In this document: positions 1 through 5,523 of the stretch, one piece after another
Layout of the letters: every line of letters starts with the position of its first letter
Position numbering within the stretch: position 1 is the first letter of the stretch
NCBI GenBank assembly: GCA_017503885.1
Contig: JAFVSF010000166.1
Span: forward strand, 1 to 14,684
DNA: 14,684 nt
From: Clostridia bacterium
GTDB lineage: Bacteria; Bacillota; Clostridia; Christensenellales; Borkfalkiaceae
Direction of reading: 5' to 3'
Made by a program: the position numbers and the translations under genes
The notes under the pieces: model-generated
What the model was told of the DNA's origin: nothing
Databases searched by the model: none
Seen by the model: the letters and a program-made list of their open reading frames with translations, nothing else

Positions 1-40
1 AAAAATTATACCAATTTTTATACCGATTTGTTTTTTTATG

Positions 41-69
41 TTGACAAAACACAATATATGGTGTATATT
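41..69 (+). promoter_or_regulatory. sigma-70-type promoter reading into the tRNA-like array
   Basis: TTGACA at 41-46 and TATATT at 64-69 are separated by 17 bases, a near-ideal vegetative promoter. Transcription would start near 76 and run rightward, antisense to the tRNA-Arg-like segments. No protein gene is found for the next 700 bases, so it would make a non-coding transcript unless it reads through to the small gene at 790. Confidence 0.55.
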
Positions 70-117
70 TACTCTTTTATGTACTATATTTAGTGATATG
101 TAGTGGATAAGCGATTT

Positions 118-157
118 CCTTAGGAGGGGCTTGTTATATCCATTTAACTATGGAAGC
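118..157 (-). pseudogene. 5' fragment of a tRNA-Arg(CCU)-like gene (unit 1)
   Basis: Read on the minus strand from 157, the sequence gives a 7-base acceptor strand GCTTCCA, then TA, a D-arm GTTA-AATGGATA-TAAC, and an anticodon region AGCCC-CTCCTAA-GG with CCT at 124-122. From memory this D-arm and anticodon stretch is nearly identical to E. coli tRNA-Arg(CCU). The 3' side of the anticodon stem degrades after GG (GGAAA instead of GGGCT). No T-arm and no TGGAAGC to close the acceptor follow, so it cannot fold as a tRNA. This unit lacks the insert seen in units 2 and 3 and shows the uninterrupted junction at 135/136. Confidence 0.7.
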
Positions 158-179
158 ATATTAAGTTTGTGCGAGAATT

Positions 180-240
180 TGCCGTATCCCATAAATGGGA
201 GCCCTCGGCAAGAATAACGCTCGCCTTTGCTCGCTTATTG
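180..240 (-). repeat. double-hairpin insert in the T-loop of unit 2
   Basis: The segment breaks a T-loop-like sequence. One hairpin has arms TTGCCG (179-184) and CGGCAA (206-211), enclosing CCCAT-AA-ATGGG. A second has AATAA (213-217) and TTATT (235-239) around a GCTCGC...GCTCGC direct repeat. The two-hairpin layout resembles the other inserts, but the sequence is unrelated. Confidence 0.45.
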
Positions 241-274
241 CGAACCCACAACTAACCCTTAGGAGGGGGTGTTT

Positions 275-315
275 AGCCGAGTAGCAAAGCTACGAACGCC
301 CTCGACAAGGTCGAG
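275..315 (-). repeat. double-hairpin insert after the D-arm of unit 2
   Basis: On the + strand, the order is AGCCGA, then hairpin GTAGC-AAA-GCTAC (281-293), then GAACGCC, then hairpin CTCGAC-AAG-GTCGAG (301-315), then the conserved ATATCC. The same site in unit 1 is uninterrupted, giving an empty-site and filled-site pair. The flanks match the insert at 409-452, but both hairpin stems have different sequences. Confidence 0.6.
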
Positions 316-360
316 ATATCCATTTAACTATGGAAGCATATGTGTATTAAATTGGTTTAC

Positions 361-473
361 CAGCACTGTTTTTGCAAGTGATTAGTTTTTAATGGATAGA
401 ACTTGTTTAGCCGAGCGTATGAAATACGCGAACGCCATTGTGACAGCACAATATATCCATTTAACTACGGAAG
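361..473 (-). pseudogene. diverged tRNA-Arg-like segment with one insert (unit 3)
   Basis: From 473 on the minus strand, GCTTCCG-TA-GTTA-AATGGATA repeats the start of units 1 and 2 with one change (G for A in the acceptor strand). The double-hairpin insert (409-452) follows at the same site. The downstream part no longer has the CCT loop. AGTT...AACT and CACT...AGTG could be remnants of anticodon and T stems, but that reading is weak. On the minus strand the changed base makes a G-U pair in a UCCGU/AUGGA helix, whereas on the + strand it would be an A-C mismatch, which slightly favours the minus strand as the RNA strand. Confidence 0.5.
409..452 (-). repeat. double-hairpin insert after the D-arm of unit 3
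   Basis: On the + strand, AGCCGA is followed by hairpin GCGTAT-GAA-ATACGC (415-429), then GAACGCC, then hairpin ATTGTG-ACAG-CACAAT (437-452), then ATATCC. Position and flanks match the insert at 275-315. Neither stem shares sequence with its counterpart, yet both are perfectly paired. Confidence 0.6.
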
Positions 474-524
474 CATATTATGTTTTACAAAAGTTTGCCA
501 TTAAAAATCTTAACTTGCCATAAC

Positions 525-553
525 ATTTTACTACTTTTTGATAAATAAGTCAA
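525..553 (-). promoter_or_regulatory. minus-strand promoter for the tRNA-like array
   Basis: On the minus strand, TTGACT (553-548) and TAAAAT (530-525) are separated by 17 bases. The start would be near 518, about 45 bases before the first tRNA-like unit at 473, so the array could be transcribed as one RNA in the sense of its tRNA-like segments. I saw no hairpin-plus-T-run terminator for this transcript before the window start. Confidence 0.55.
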
Positions 554-720
554 TTAGCAATGGGATGTATTTTGCAAAATTTTGACATATGCTTTTTAAA
601 ACAAAGTACGTAAATTGTATAAAACGTATAAAATAATACGAGAAAAACGTTAAAATCAGAAAATTTTTGCCTAAATATTATATTTTATTAAAATTATAAC
701 AAAAAATTAGCAATTTTTAT

Positions 721-748
721 TTGCAAAGTTTAAATTATATGATATAAT
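721..748 (+). promoter_or_regulatory. promoter of the small DUF4177-like gene
   Basis: TTGCAA (721-726) and a consensus TATAAT (743-748) are spaced by 16 bases, about 40 bases before the ATG at 790. A short inverted repeat AGGAT-TT-ATCCT at 759-770 lies near the expected start and could be a small operator or 5' hairpin. The stretch 554-720 is very AT-rich, and I see nothing else in it. Confidence 0.6.
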
Positions 749-789
749 ACAATAAAAGAGGATTTATCCTATATTTGTGAGGTATAACT

Positions 790-1026
790 ATGAAGGAATA
801 TAAAGTAGTTCCCTGTCAAGGCAAAATAGTTGCTAAAAAGAGTGCAGACATTCAAAGAGAAATGCTCGTATACGCTAACGTTATCGCTCAAGAAACGGTT
901 GGTGGTTGGTATCTCGTTTCTTCTATGCCTGTAACCGTTGCTTCTAGCAAAAAGAGATTTAGAGGAACAGAGCTTCCTTACAACGTTTTAGTTTTTGCAA
1001 GGGATAAAGCCGAAGAAGAAAAATAA
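790..1026 (+). CDS. small DUF4177-like protein of unknown function
   Basis: This 78-residue soluble protein starts MKEYKVV and contains a GGWYLVSSMPV segment (residues 38-48) and YNVLVFARD near the end. That layout (a first strand with YKVV, then a W-x-LVS segment, then a final strand) fits my recollection of the DUF4177 family, whose function is unknown. Charged residues (DKAEEEK) end the protein. There is no signal peptide or membrane segment. A GAGG at 779-782 lies a suitable distance before the ATG, and a consensus promoter lies upstream, so this looks like an independently expressed gene. The family call is by motif resemblance only; reality of the gene is more certain than its family. 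Confidence 0.65.
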   Translation: MKEYKVVPCQGKIVAKKSADIQREMLVYANVIAQETVGGWYLVSSMPVTVASSKKRFRGTELPYNVLVFARDKAEEEK

Positions 1027-1062
1027 CATTAATTTTGCTTTACATTTTAAATGAAAGGCACG

Positions 1063-1086
1063 GCGACGGTGGTGTTTTGCCGTCGC
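1063..1086 (+). terminator. possible terminator after the DUF4177-like gene
   Basis: GCGACGG (1063-1069) pairs perfectly with CCGTCGC (1080-1086) across a 10-base loop, 37 bases after the stop codon. The following run (TATCTTTATGTTTT) is only moderately U-rich, so termination may be partial. Confidence 0.5.
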
Positions 1087-1103
1087 TATCTTTATGTTTT
1101 AAA

Positions 1104-1296
1104 GGTTTATCTACTTCGCAAAAGTGCGTTACTGCTTTAAAGTCTAAACCCCAATGACCTCGTCGCAAATAGGCTTATTGTCAGCAAATTATTGAACTAA
1201 TTTGCAAGACTTTGTAGCCTTTTGCTCCTCTTCCCAAAAATTCTTGATAAGCAATTATTTTTGGGAGCCCTAAAGATGGATGCAACTTCAAGTTGC
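1104..1296 (+). repeat. structured dispersed repeat, copy R1
   Basis: The element is 193 bases long and has the same length as R3 (8239-8431). Visible helices: outer GGTTTA (1104-1109) with TAAACC (1145-1150) around hairpin CGCA-AAAG-TGCG (1117-1128); AGGCT (1171-1175) with AGCCT (1216-1220) enclosing GTC/GAC and GCAAATTA/TAATTTGC (1184-1205); CCCAAAAAT (1233-1241) with ATTTTTGGG (1257-1265); and GCAACT-TCA-AGTTGC (1282-1296). The part from 1152 to the end differs from R3 at one base, whereas the 5' hairpin region differs almost completely but stays paired. No coding potential is seen. It may be a mobile non-coding element or a conserved RNA. Confidence 0.75.
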
Positions 1297-1311
1297 TCTA
1301 TCGTGTCTTAT

Positions 1312-1361
1312 CCTTTAAAGCGAGCCTGCTTTTGCTCGCATCTAACCCTTTAATTTAAAGG
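1312..1361 (+). repeat. stem-loop between repeat copies R1 and R2
   Basis: CCTTTAAA (1312-1319) pairs with TTTAAAGG (1354-1361), and inside it GCGAGC (1320-1325) pairs with GCTCGC (1334-1339), leaving a 3' bulge. It touches the start of R2, so it may belong to the same composite element. Confidence 0.45.
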
Positions 1362-1537
1362 CGTATAAACTTCGGTATGCTGTGTTTCTACAAATTGCTC
1401 TTGACTGGGATGACCTCGTCGCAAATAGGCTTATTGTCAGCAAATTATTGAACTAATTTGCAAGACTTTGTAGCCTTTTGCTCCTCTTCCCAAAAATTCT
1501 TGATATGCAATTATTTTTGGGAGCTTTAATATTAAAG
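1360..1537 (+). repeat. structured dispersed repeat, copy R2
   Basis: The core at 1411-1524 matches R1 and R3 with one difference seen in the loop of the CCCAAAAAT/ATTTTTGGG hairpin. Upstream, the expected 5' variable region (from 1360) holds a different near-perfect stem, GTATAAAC with GTTTCTAC. The 3' end diverges after GGGAGC. In place of the GCAACTTCAAGTTGC hairpin there is a perfect 14-base palindrome CTTTAAT-ATTAAAG (1524-1537). R2 lies about 255 bases after R1 in the same orientation. Confidence 0.7.
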
Positions 1538-1577
1538 TCTTTAACCCCACTTTATAAGAGTGAAGAAAACAATGTGT

Positions 1578-1605
1578 GGAGCGTCACGCTCCCAACGTCA
1601 CGTTG
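1578..1605 (+). repeat. tandem TCA-loop hairpin pair, first copy
   Basis: GGAGCG-TCA-CGCTCC (1578-1592) is followed directly by CAACG-TCA-CGTTG (1593-1605). The second hairpin is the same module as CAACT-TCA-AGTTG in R1, R3 and at 1725-1737, with the T-A pair replaced by G-C. The rest of 1538-1790 contains no gene, and I found no convincing promoter for the ABC-F gene there. Confidence 0.6.
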
Positions 1606-1709
1606 CTGACCGACAAGGACTACCAAACTATTGACAAAAAACGAGCCTAGCCTGCCTTGTTTCTCCACCTTTAATCTAATTTGATAGGGGTAAAGCAAAA
1701 TAGAAGAGA

Positions 1710-1737
1710 GGAGCGTTACGCACCCAACTTCAAGTTG
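1710..1737 (+). repeat. tandem TCA-loop hairpin pair, second copy
   Basis: GGAGCG-TTA-CGCACC (1710-1724, one A-A mismatch) is followed by CAACT-TCA-AGTTG (1725-1737). It has the same layout as 1578-1605 and sits about 50 bases before the ABC-F start codon, so it would lie in the mRNA leader. Confidence 0.55.
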
Positions 1738-1790
1738 CCCTAACGGTAGCCAAAATAAAATTAAAAATTACTAGTTAAAATTGAGGAAAA

Positions 1791-3374
1791 ATGTTACAAG
1801 TAAATGGTGTAAGTCTGCAATTTGGTAGCAGAAAACTTTTTGAAGACGTTAATATTAAATTCACTAAAGGTAATTGCTACGGCATTATCGGTGCAAATGG
1901 TGCTGGTAAGTCTACCTTTTTAAAAATATTGTCGGGTGAGATAGAACCACAAAAAGGTGACGTTATCTTAGATAAAAACGAGCGTATGTCAGTGCTTAGG
2001 CAAGACCAAAACGCATTTGACGAAGAGACTGTACTTCGCACAGTAATGCTTGGGCATAAGCATCTCGTTGATATAATGGATGAAAAGGACGCTTTGTACG
2101 CAAAAGAAGATTTTTCTGATGAAGACGGAATAAGAGCAGCCGAGCTTGAAAGTGAATTTGCAGAGCTTGGTGGTTGGGATGCTGAAAGCGATGCTGAAAA
2201 ACTTTTACAAGCACTTGAAATTCCTACAGACCATTATTATATGACGATGGGCGAGTTGGATGGTAAAGAAAAGGTTAAAATTTTGCTTGCACAAGCCCTT
2301 TTTGGAAACCCTGACGTTCTTCTCCTCGACGAGCCTACTAACAACCTCGACATTAAAACTACTGAATGGCTTGAGGACTTTTTGATGGACTATGAGAATA
2401 CTATTATAATAGTATCTCATAACAGATATTTCTTAAACAAGGTATGTACATACATTTGCGACGTAGACTTTGGCAGAATTAACCTTTACTTTGGTAACTA
2501 CGATTTCTGGTACAGAACGAGTCAACTTCTTGCACGTCAACAAAAGGAGCAAAATAAAAAAGCTGAACAAAGAGCAAAAGAATTAAAAGAATTTATCGCT
2601 CGTTTCTCGGCAAACGCTTCAAAGTCAAAACAAGCAACGGCAAGAAAGAAGGAACTTGAAAACCTTACTATAAACGACATAAAAATTTCTTCTAGAAAGT
2701 ACCCATATATCAACTTTAAATATGATAGAGAAATTGGAAACGATATTTTATTCGTGGAAAATCTTTCTAAAGAAGGCTACTTTGAAAATCTCTCGTTTAC
2801 CGTAGGTAGAGAAGAGAAAATCGGTATCGTTGGCAAAAACAGTAAGGCAATTACAATGCTTTACGACATTTTAGCAGGTAAAGAAACGGCAGATAGTGGT
2901 TATTATAAGTGGGGTAAAACTATTACTTCCACCTATCTTCCACAAAACAACGACGAGTTTTTCGTTGGTTGCGACCTTTCTCTCGTTGACTGGCTTTCGA
3001 GATTTTCGTACGACCATTATGAAGAGTTTGTAAGAGGATGGCTTGGAAGAATGCTTTTCTCCGGAGAAGAGGCTCTTAAAAAGGCATCGGTTATTTCTGG
3101 TGGAGAAAAGGTTAGATGTATGCTTGCAAAAATGATGCTAGAAGCAGGAAACTTTATGGTGTTAGACGAGCCTACTAACCACCTTGACCTTGAGTCTATC
3201 ACGGCACTTAACGATGGTTTAGTAAACTTTAAAGGATGTCTTTTAATGACAAGCCACGACCGAGAACTTATGAATACCGTATGCAATCGTATCATAGAAC
3301 TTGACGGCGTAAAGGTTTACGATAGGCCTGTAGATTACGATACGTACCTTGCAGAAACTATGAATAGACAATAA
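1791..3374 (+). CDS. ABC-F family ATPase (YbiT-like) with a degenerate second P-loop
   Basis: The 527-residue protein has two ABC ATPase domains in tandem and no membrane segments, the layout of ABC-F proteins that act on the ribosome instead of in transport. Domain 1 has Walker A GANGAGKS (residues 34-41) and Walker B LLLDEPTNNLD (177-187), but its signature is an unusual ELDGKEK instead of LSGGQ. A charged linker near residues 240-290 (RFSANASKSKQATARKK) is typical of ABC-F. Domain 2 has a normal signature (ISGGEKVR) and Walker B (VLDEPTNHLD), but its P-loop reads GKNSKAIT, without the lysine of GxxxxGK[ST]. From memory, other Clostridia proteins of this subgroup have a similarly altered second P-loop; I could not check. 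TTGAGG precedes the ATG by four bases. galE follows after 54 bases without a clear terminator, so the two may be co-transcribed. A resistance role is not indicated. Confidence 0.85.
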   Translation: MLQVNGVSLQFGSRKLFEDVNIKFTKGNCYGIIGANGAGKSTFLKILSGEIEPQKGDVILDKNERMSVLRQDQNAFDEETVLRTVMLGHKHLVDIMDEKDALYAKEDFSDEDGIRAAELESEFAELGGWDAESDAEKLLQALEIPTDHYYMTMGELDGKEKVKILLAQALFGNPDVLLLDEPTNNLDIKTTEWLEDFLMDYENTIIIVSHNRYFLNKVCTYICDVDFGRINLYFGNYDFWYRTSQLLARQQKEQNKKAEQRAKELKEFIARFSANASKSKQATARKKELENLTINDIKISSRKYPYINFKYDREIGNDILFVENLSKEGYFENLSFTVGREEKIGIVGKNSKAITMLYDILAGKETADSGYYKWGKTITSTYLPQNNDEFFVGCDLSLVDWLSRFSYDHYEEFVRGWLGRMLFSGEEALKKASVISGGEKVRCMLAKMMLEAGNFMVLDEPTNHLDLESITALNDGLVNFKGCLLMTSHDRELMNTVCNRIIELDGVKVYDRPVDYDTYLAETMNRQ

Positions 3375-3428
3375 GCAGTTATTAAAAACCTGCCTATAGG
3401 GCGATTAACAACTAAAAAGGAGAAAAAA

Positions 3429-4448
3429 ATGAAAACTATACTCGTTACGGGTGGTGCTGGTTACATTGGTAGTCATACTTCTATTGAACTTATTGAGTCG
3501 GGCTATGATATAGTAGTAGTTGACAATCTTTCAAACAGTAAGACAGAGGCTGTTAGAAGAGTTGAAAGTATAGTAGGAAGAAAAATTACTTTCTACAAAG
3601 CAGACGTTTGCGACAAAGATGCAATGAGACGAATCTTTAGCAATCATAAGTTTGATGCTGTAATTAATTTTGCAGGATACAAAGCAGTTGGCGAGTCTGT
3701 TGCAAAACCTCTTGAATATTACGAAAATAACATCTACGGTATGCTTGCCCTTTTGGACGTTATGAGAGAGTTTAACGTAAAAAATCTCGTATTTTCTTCA
3801 TCTGCTACTGTTTACGGCAATCCTCACACTGTTCCAATTACCGAGGATTTTCCTCTTTCTACAACCAATCCATACGGTAGTACTAAACTTTTCATAGAGT
3901 ACATTTTAAAAGATTTAGCAAAAGCAGACAAAGAATTTAATATTGCAATTCTTCGTTATTTTAACCCAGTAGGTGCTCATCCATGTGGACTTATTGGCGA
4001 AGACCCTAACGGAATTCCAAACAATCTTTGTCCATATATTACTAAAGTTGCTGCAGGCAAACTTGAAAAAGTAAACGTTTTCGGTCATGATTACGACACT
4101 CCAGACGGAACTGGCGTAAGAGACTTTATACACGTAGTAGACCTTGCAAAAGGACACGTGCTTGCAGTAAATAAACTTTTTACCAAATCGGGATTATTTA
4201 TCGTAAACCTTGGCACGGGAAGAGGTTATAGCGTATTAGAAATGATAAACGCCTTTTCAAAAGCATTGGGAAGAGATATTCCTTACGTTTTAGCACCTCG
4301 TAGACCAGGGGACATTGCAACTTGTTATGCCGATACTAAATTGGCAGAACAACTCATTGGATTTAAAGCCACAAAGAACCTTGACGATATGTGTCGTGAC
4401 GCTCTTAATTGGCAAATGAAAAACCCCGACGGATACCCAGAAGAATAG
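3429..4448 (+). CDS. galE: UDP-glucose 4-epimerase
   Basis: This cytoplasmic NAD-dependent enzyme interconverts UDP-glucose and UDP-galactose, supplying galactosyl units for envelope glycans or allowing galactose use. The 339-residue length is typical. The Rossmann NAD motif TGGAGYIGSH is at residues 7-16, the catalytic serine/threonine region SSSATVYG at 123-130, and the Y-x-x-x-K pair at Y149 and K153 (NPYGSTK). The segments FNPVGAH and GTGVRDFIHVVDLA are characteristic of GalE. AAGGAG at 3417-3422 decides the start. No galK or galT is nearby, so a biosynthetic role is as likely as galactose catabolism. A strong terminator follows. UDP-GlcNAc epimerase activity cannot be excluded from sequence. 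Confidence 0.93.
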   Translation: MKTILVTGGAGYIGSHTSIELIESGYDIVVVDNLSNSKTEAVRRVESIVGRKITFYKADVCDKDAMRRIFSNHKFDAVINFAGYKAVGESVAKPLEYYENNIYGMLALLDVMREFNVKNLVFSSSATVYGNPHTVPITEDFPLSTTNPYGSTKLFIEYILKDLAKADKEFNIAILRYFNPVGAHPCGLIGEDPNGIPNNLCPYITKVAAGKLEKVNVFGHDYDTPDGTGVRDFIHVVDLAKGHVLAVNKLFTKSGLFIVNLGTGRGYSVLEMINAFSKALGRDIPYVLAPRRPGDIATCYADTKLAEQLIGFKATKNLDDMCRDALNWQMKNPDGYPEE

Positions 4449-4473
4449 GCTATAAGTCGATTATTTGACGTTT

Positions 4474-4507
4474 AAAGGCGAATCACAACAAAGTGGTTCG
4501 CCTTTTT
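4474..4507 (+). terminator. intrinsic terminator after galE
   Basis: AAAGGCGAATCAC (4474-4486) pairs with GTGGTTCGCCTTT (4493-4505) through 13 pairs with one G-T wobble and a six-base loop, followed by a T run ending at 4507. It separates the galE unit from the next gene. Confidence 0.88.
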
Positions 4508-4553
4508 AACGTAACACTATAAGACGTTTTATGCGTCACGCTAAAGAAAAATT

Positions 4554-5336
4554 ATGAAACTAAAAGAACTATTGAAAAATATATTTTACCCTCAAGATTT
4601 AACTTGCTCGGTTTGTAAGCGAGAGAGTTTTTCAGGCGATTATATTTGTGATAAATGCAAGAGGGCGATGCCTTTAAACAACAAGTCGATATGTGGACAT
4701 TGTGGACGTGCTACCCCCTACGCAGTAGAATATTGCGACTATTGTAAAGATAAGCAGACGTACGTAGATTTAGCACGTAGCGTTTACGAGTATGAGCACC
4801 CCTTAAACCTTTTGGTTAAAAAATTAAAATACGGTGGCGAAAAATACTTGGCAGAGGTTTTTGCACGAGAGATGCAATCAATTTACTTTAAGTACGTTGG
4901 GCATGCCGATTGCATAGTCTTTATTCCTATGACCGAAAAGCGTAAGAGAGAAAGGGGATATAACCAAAGCGAAGAATTGGCAAAAGAACTTTCAAAACTT
5001 ATCGAAGTGCCTGTTATAAGTGACGTGTTAGTAAAAACCAAAGAAACCGAAAGTCAGGTTGGGCTAGAGCGAAGAGAGCGACTTAAAAACGTAAGAGGTA
5101 GTGTTTCCGTTCGTTCAAAAGCACTTGTAAACGGAAAGCGAGTGCTAATAATCGATGACGTTATGACTACGGGTGCAACGTTAGAGGTAATTGCCGAAAA
5201 GTTAAAAGACGCAGGGGCAAGCGAAGTGTTGGCGATAACCGTTGCATCTGTAACTTCTAAAAAGTGGGGAATGGAAAGGCTTAAAAAAGAGGCTGATAAC
5301 GAAACAATTTTCGACAAAGCGTTAAAAAACGATTAA
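4554..5336 (+). CDS. comF: ComF-family double zinc-ribbon phosphoribosyltransferase-like protein
   Basis: The 260-residue protein has two N-terminal CxxC pairs forming one zinc site (C18, C21, C32, C35) and a second set (C47, C50, C61, C64), followed by a type I phosphoribosyltransferase-like domain. Its PRPP-binding loop is VLIIDDVMTTGATL (residues 197-210), and the upstream ERGYNQSE segment (133-140) is typical of ComF. In competent bacteria ComF supports DNA uptake into the cytoplasm, and related proteins occur in non-competent species with unclear roles. No comEA, comEC or comFA gene is present here, so competence cannot be inferred. The ribosome site is weak (AAAGAAAA before 4554). The leader contains GCG-TCA-CGC (4533-4541), another short TCA-loop hairpin. 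The C-terminal tail after the PRPP loop is charged and ordinary. Confidence 0.85.
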   Translation: MKLKELLKNIFYPQDLTCSVCKRESFSGDYICDKCKRAMPLNNKSICGHCGRATPYAVEYCDYCKDKQTYVDLARSVYEYEHPLNLLVKKLKYGGEKYLAEVFAREMQSIYFKYVGHADCIVFIPMTEKRKRERGYNQSEELAKELSKLIEVPVISDVLVKTKETESQVGLERRERLKNVRGSVSVRSKALVNGKRVLIIDDVMTTGATLEVIAEKLKDAGASEVLAITVASVTSKKWGMERLKKEADNETIFDKALKND

Positions 5337-5383
5337 TATGACGTATATTTTTCAAAATTATCACAAAAAGTGTGCTAAAAAAA

Positions 5384-5460
5384 TTGAAAAAAAGCAATAA
5401 ATATAGTAAACTATATTAGTAAAACTAATATGGGGTACGTTGCAAGTTTACTTTGCGTAC
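5384..5460 (+). promoter_or_regulatory. candidate promoter and hairpin-rich leader of secA
   Basis: TTGAAA (5384-5389) with TAAACT (5407-5412) at 17-base spacing is a modest promoter. Over and after it lie TATAGT-AA-ACTATA (5402-5415), ATATTAGT-AAA-ACTAATAT (5413-5431) and a hairpin with arms GTACG (5435-5439) and CGTAC (5456-5460). The first two overlap, so they could be alternative RNA hairpins or paired operator sites. No small upstream ORF resembling secM was recognised in the 187-base gap. Confidence 0.45.
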
Positions 5461-5523
5461 ACCAAATAGAAAGTAAAGATTAAGATAAAATTTTGCGAAC
5501 AATCGCAACACGGAGTAGTTTAT

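Larger units (their letters stand above)
169..337 (-). pseudogene. tRNA-Arg(CCU)-like segment with two hairpin inserts (unit 2)
   Basis: On the minus strand from 337 the acceptor and D-arm match unit 1. After GGATAT, a 41-base insert (275-315) separates the D-arm from an anticodon region CTCCTAA-GGGTT (CCT at 263-261). A variable region and the 5' half of a T-arm, GTGGG-TTCG, follow. The T-loop is then broken by about 61 bases (180-240) before AATTCTCGCA at 179-170, which can pair with TGTGGG. The acceptor 3' strand is missing. It is best read as a decayed or heavily remodelled tRNA-Arg(CCU) relative. It is not expected to be charged as it stands. Confidence 0.65.

Noticed and set aside
150..350. 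Tiny ORFs starting ATG GAA GCA TAT in repeat units 1 and 2
   Set aside because: They are four and six codons long, with no suitably spaced ribosome site (AGGAGGGG is about 20 bases upstream), and the third copy has lost the ATG. The Shine-Dalgarno-like sequence is the complement of the CCU anticodon loop.
118..473. Functional tRNA-Arg(CCU) genes
   Set aside because: No 3' acceptor strand pairing with GCTTCC is present, the anticodon stem is broken in unit 1, and units 2 and 3 are interrupted.
118..479. Three near-identical repeats considered as a CRISPR array
   Set aside because: Repeat starts are 136 and 180 bases apart, the intervening sequence is partly homologous between copies, and no cas gene is present. 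tRNA-Arg similarity explains the repeated part.
582..587. TTGACA as a -35 box at 582; likewise at 1631 and 10853
   Set aside because: No acceptable -10 hexamer lies 16-18 bases downstream in any of the three.
1104..1537. Insertion sequence or transposase remnant in the repeat block
   Set aside because: No ORF or transposase-like peptide lies in the repeats and no clear terminal inverted repeats frame them. A non-autonomous element remains possible and is covered under findings.
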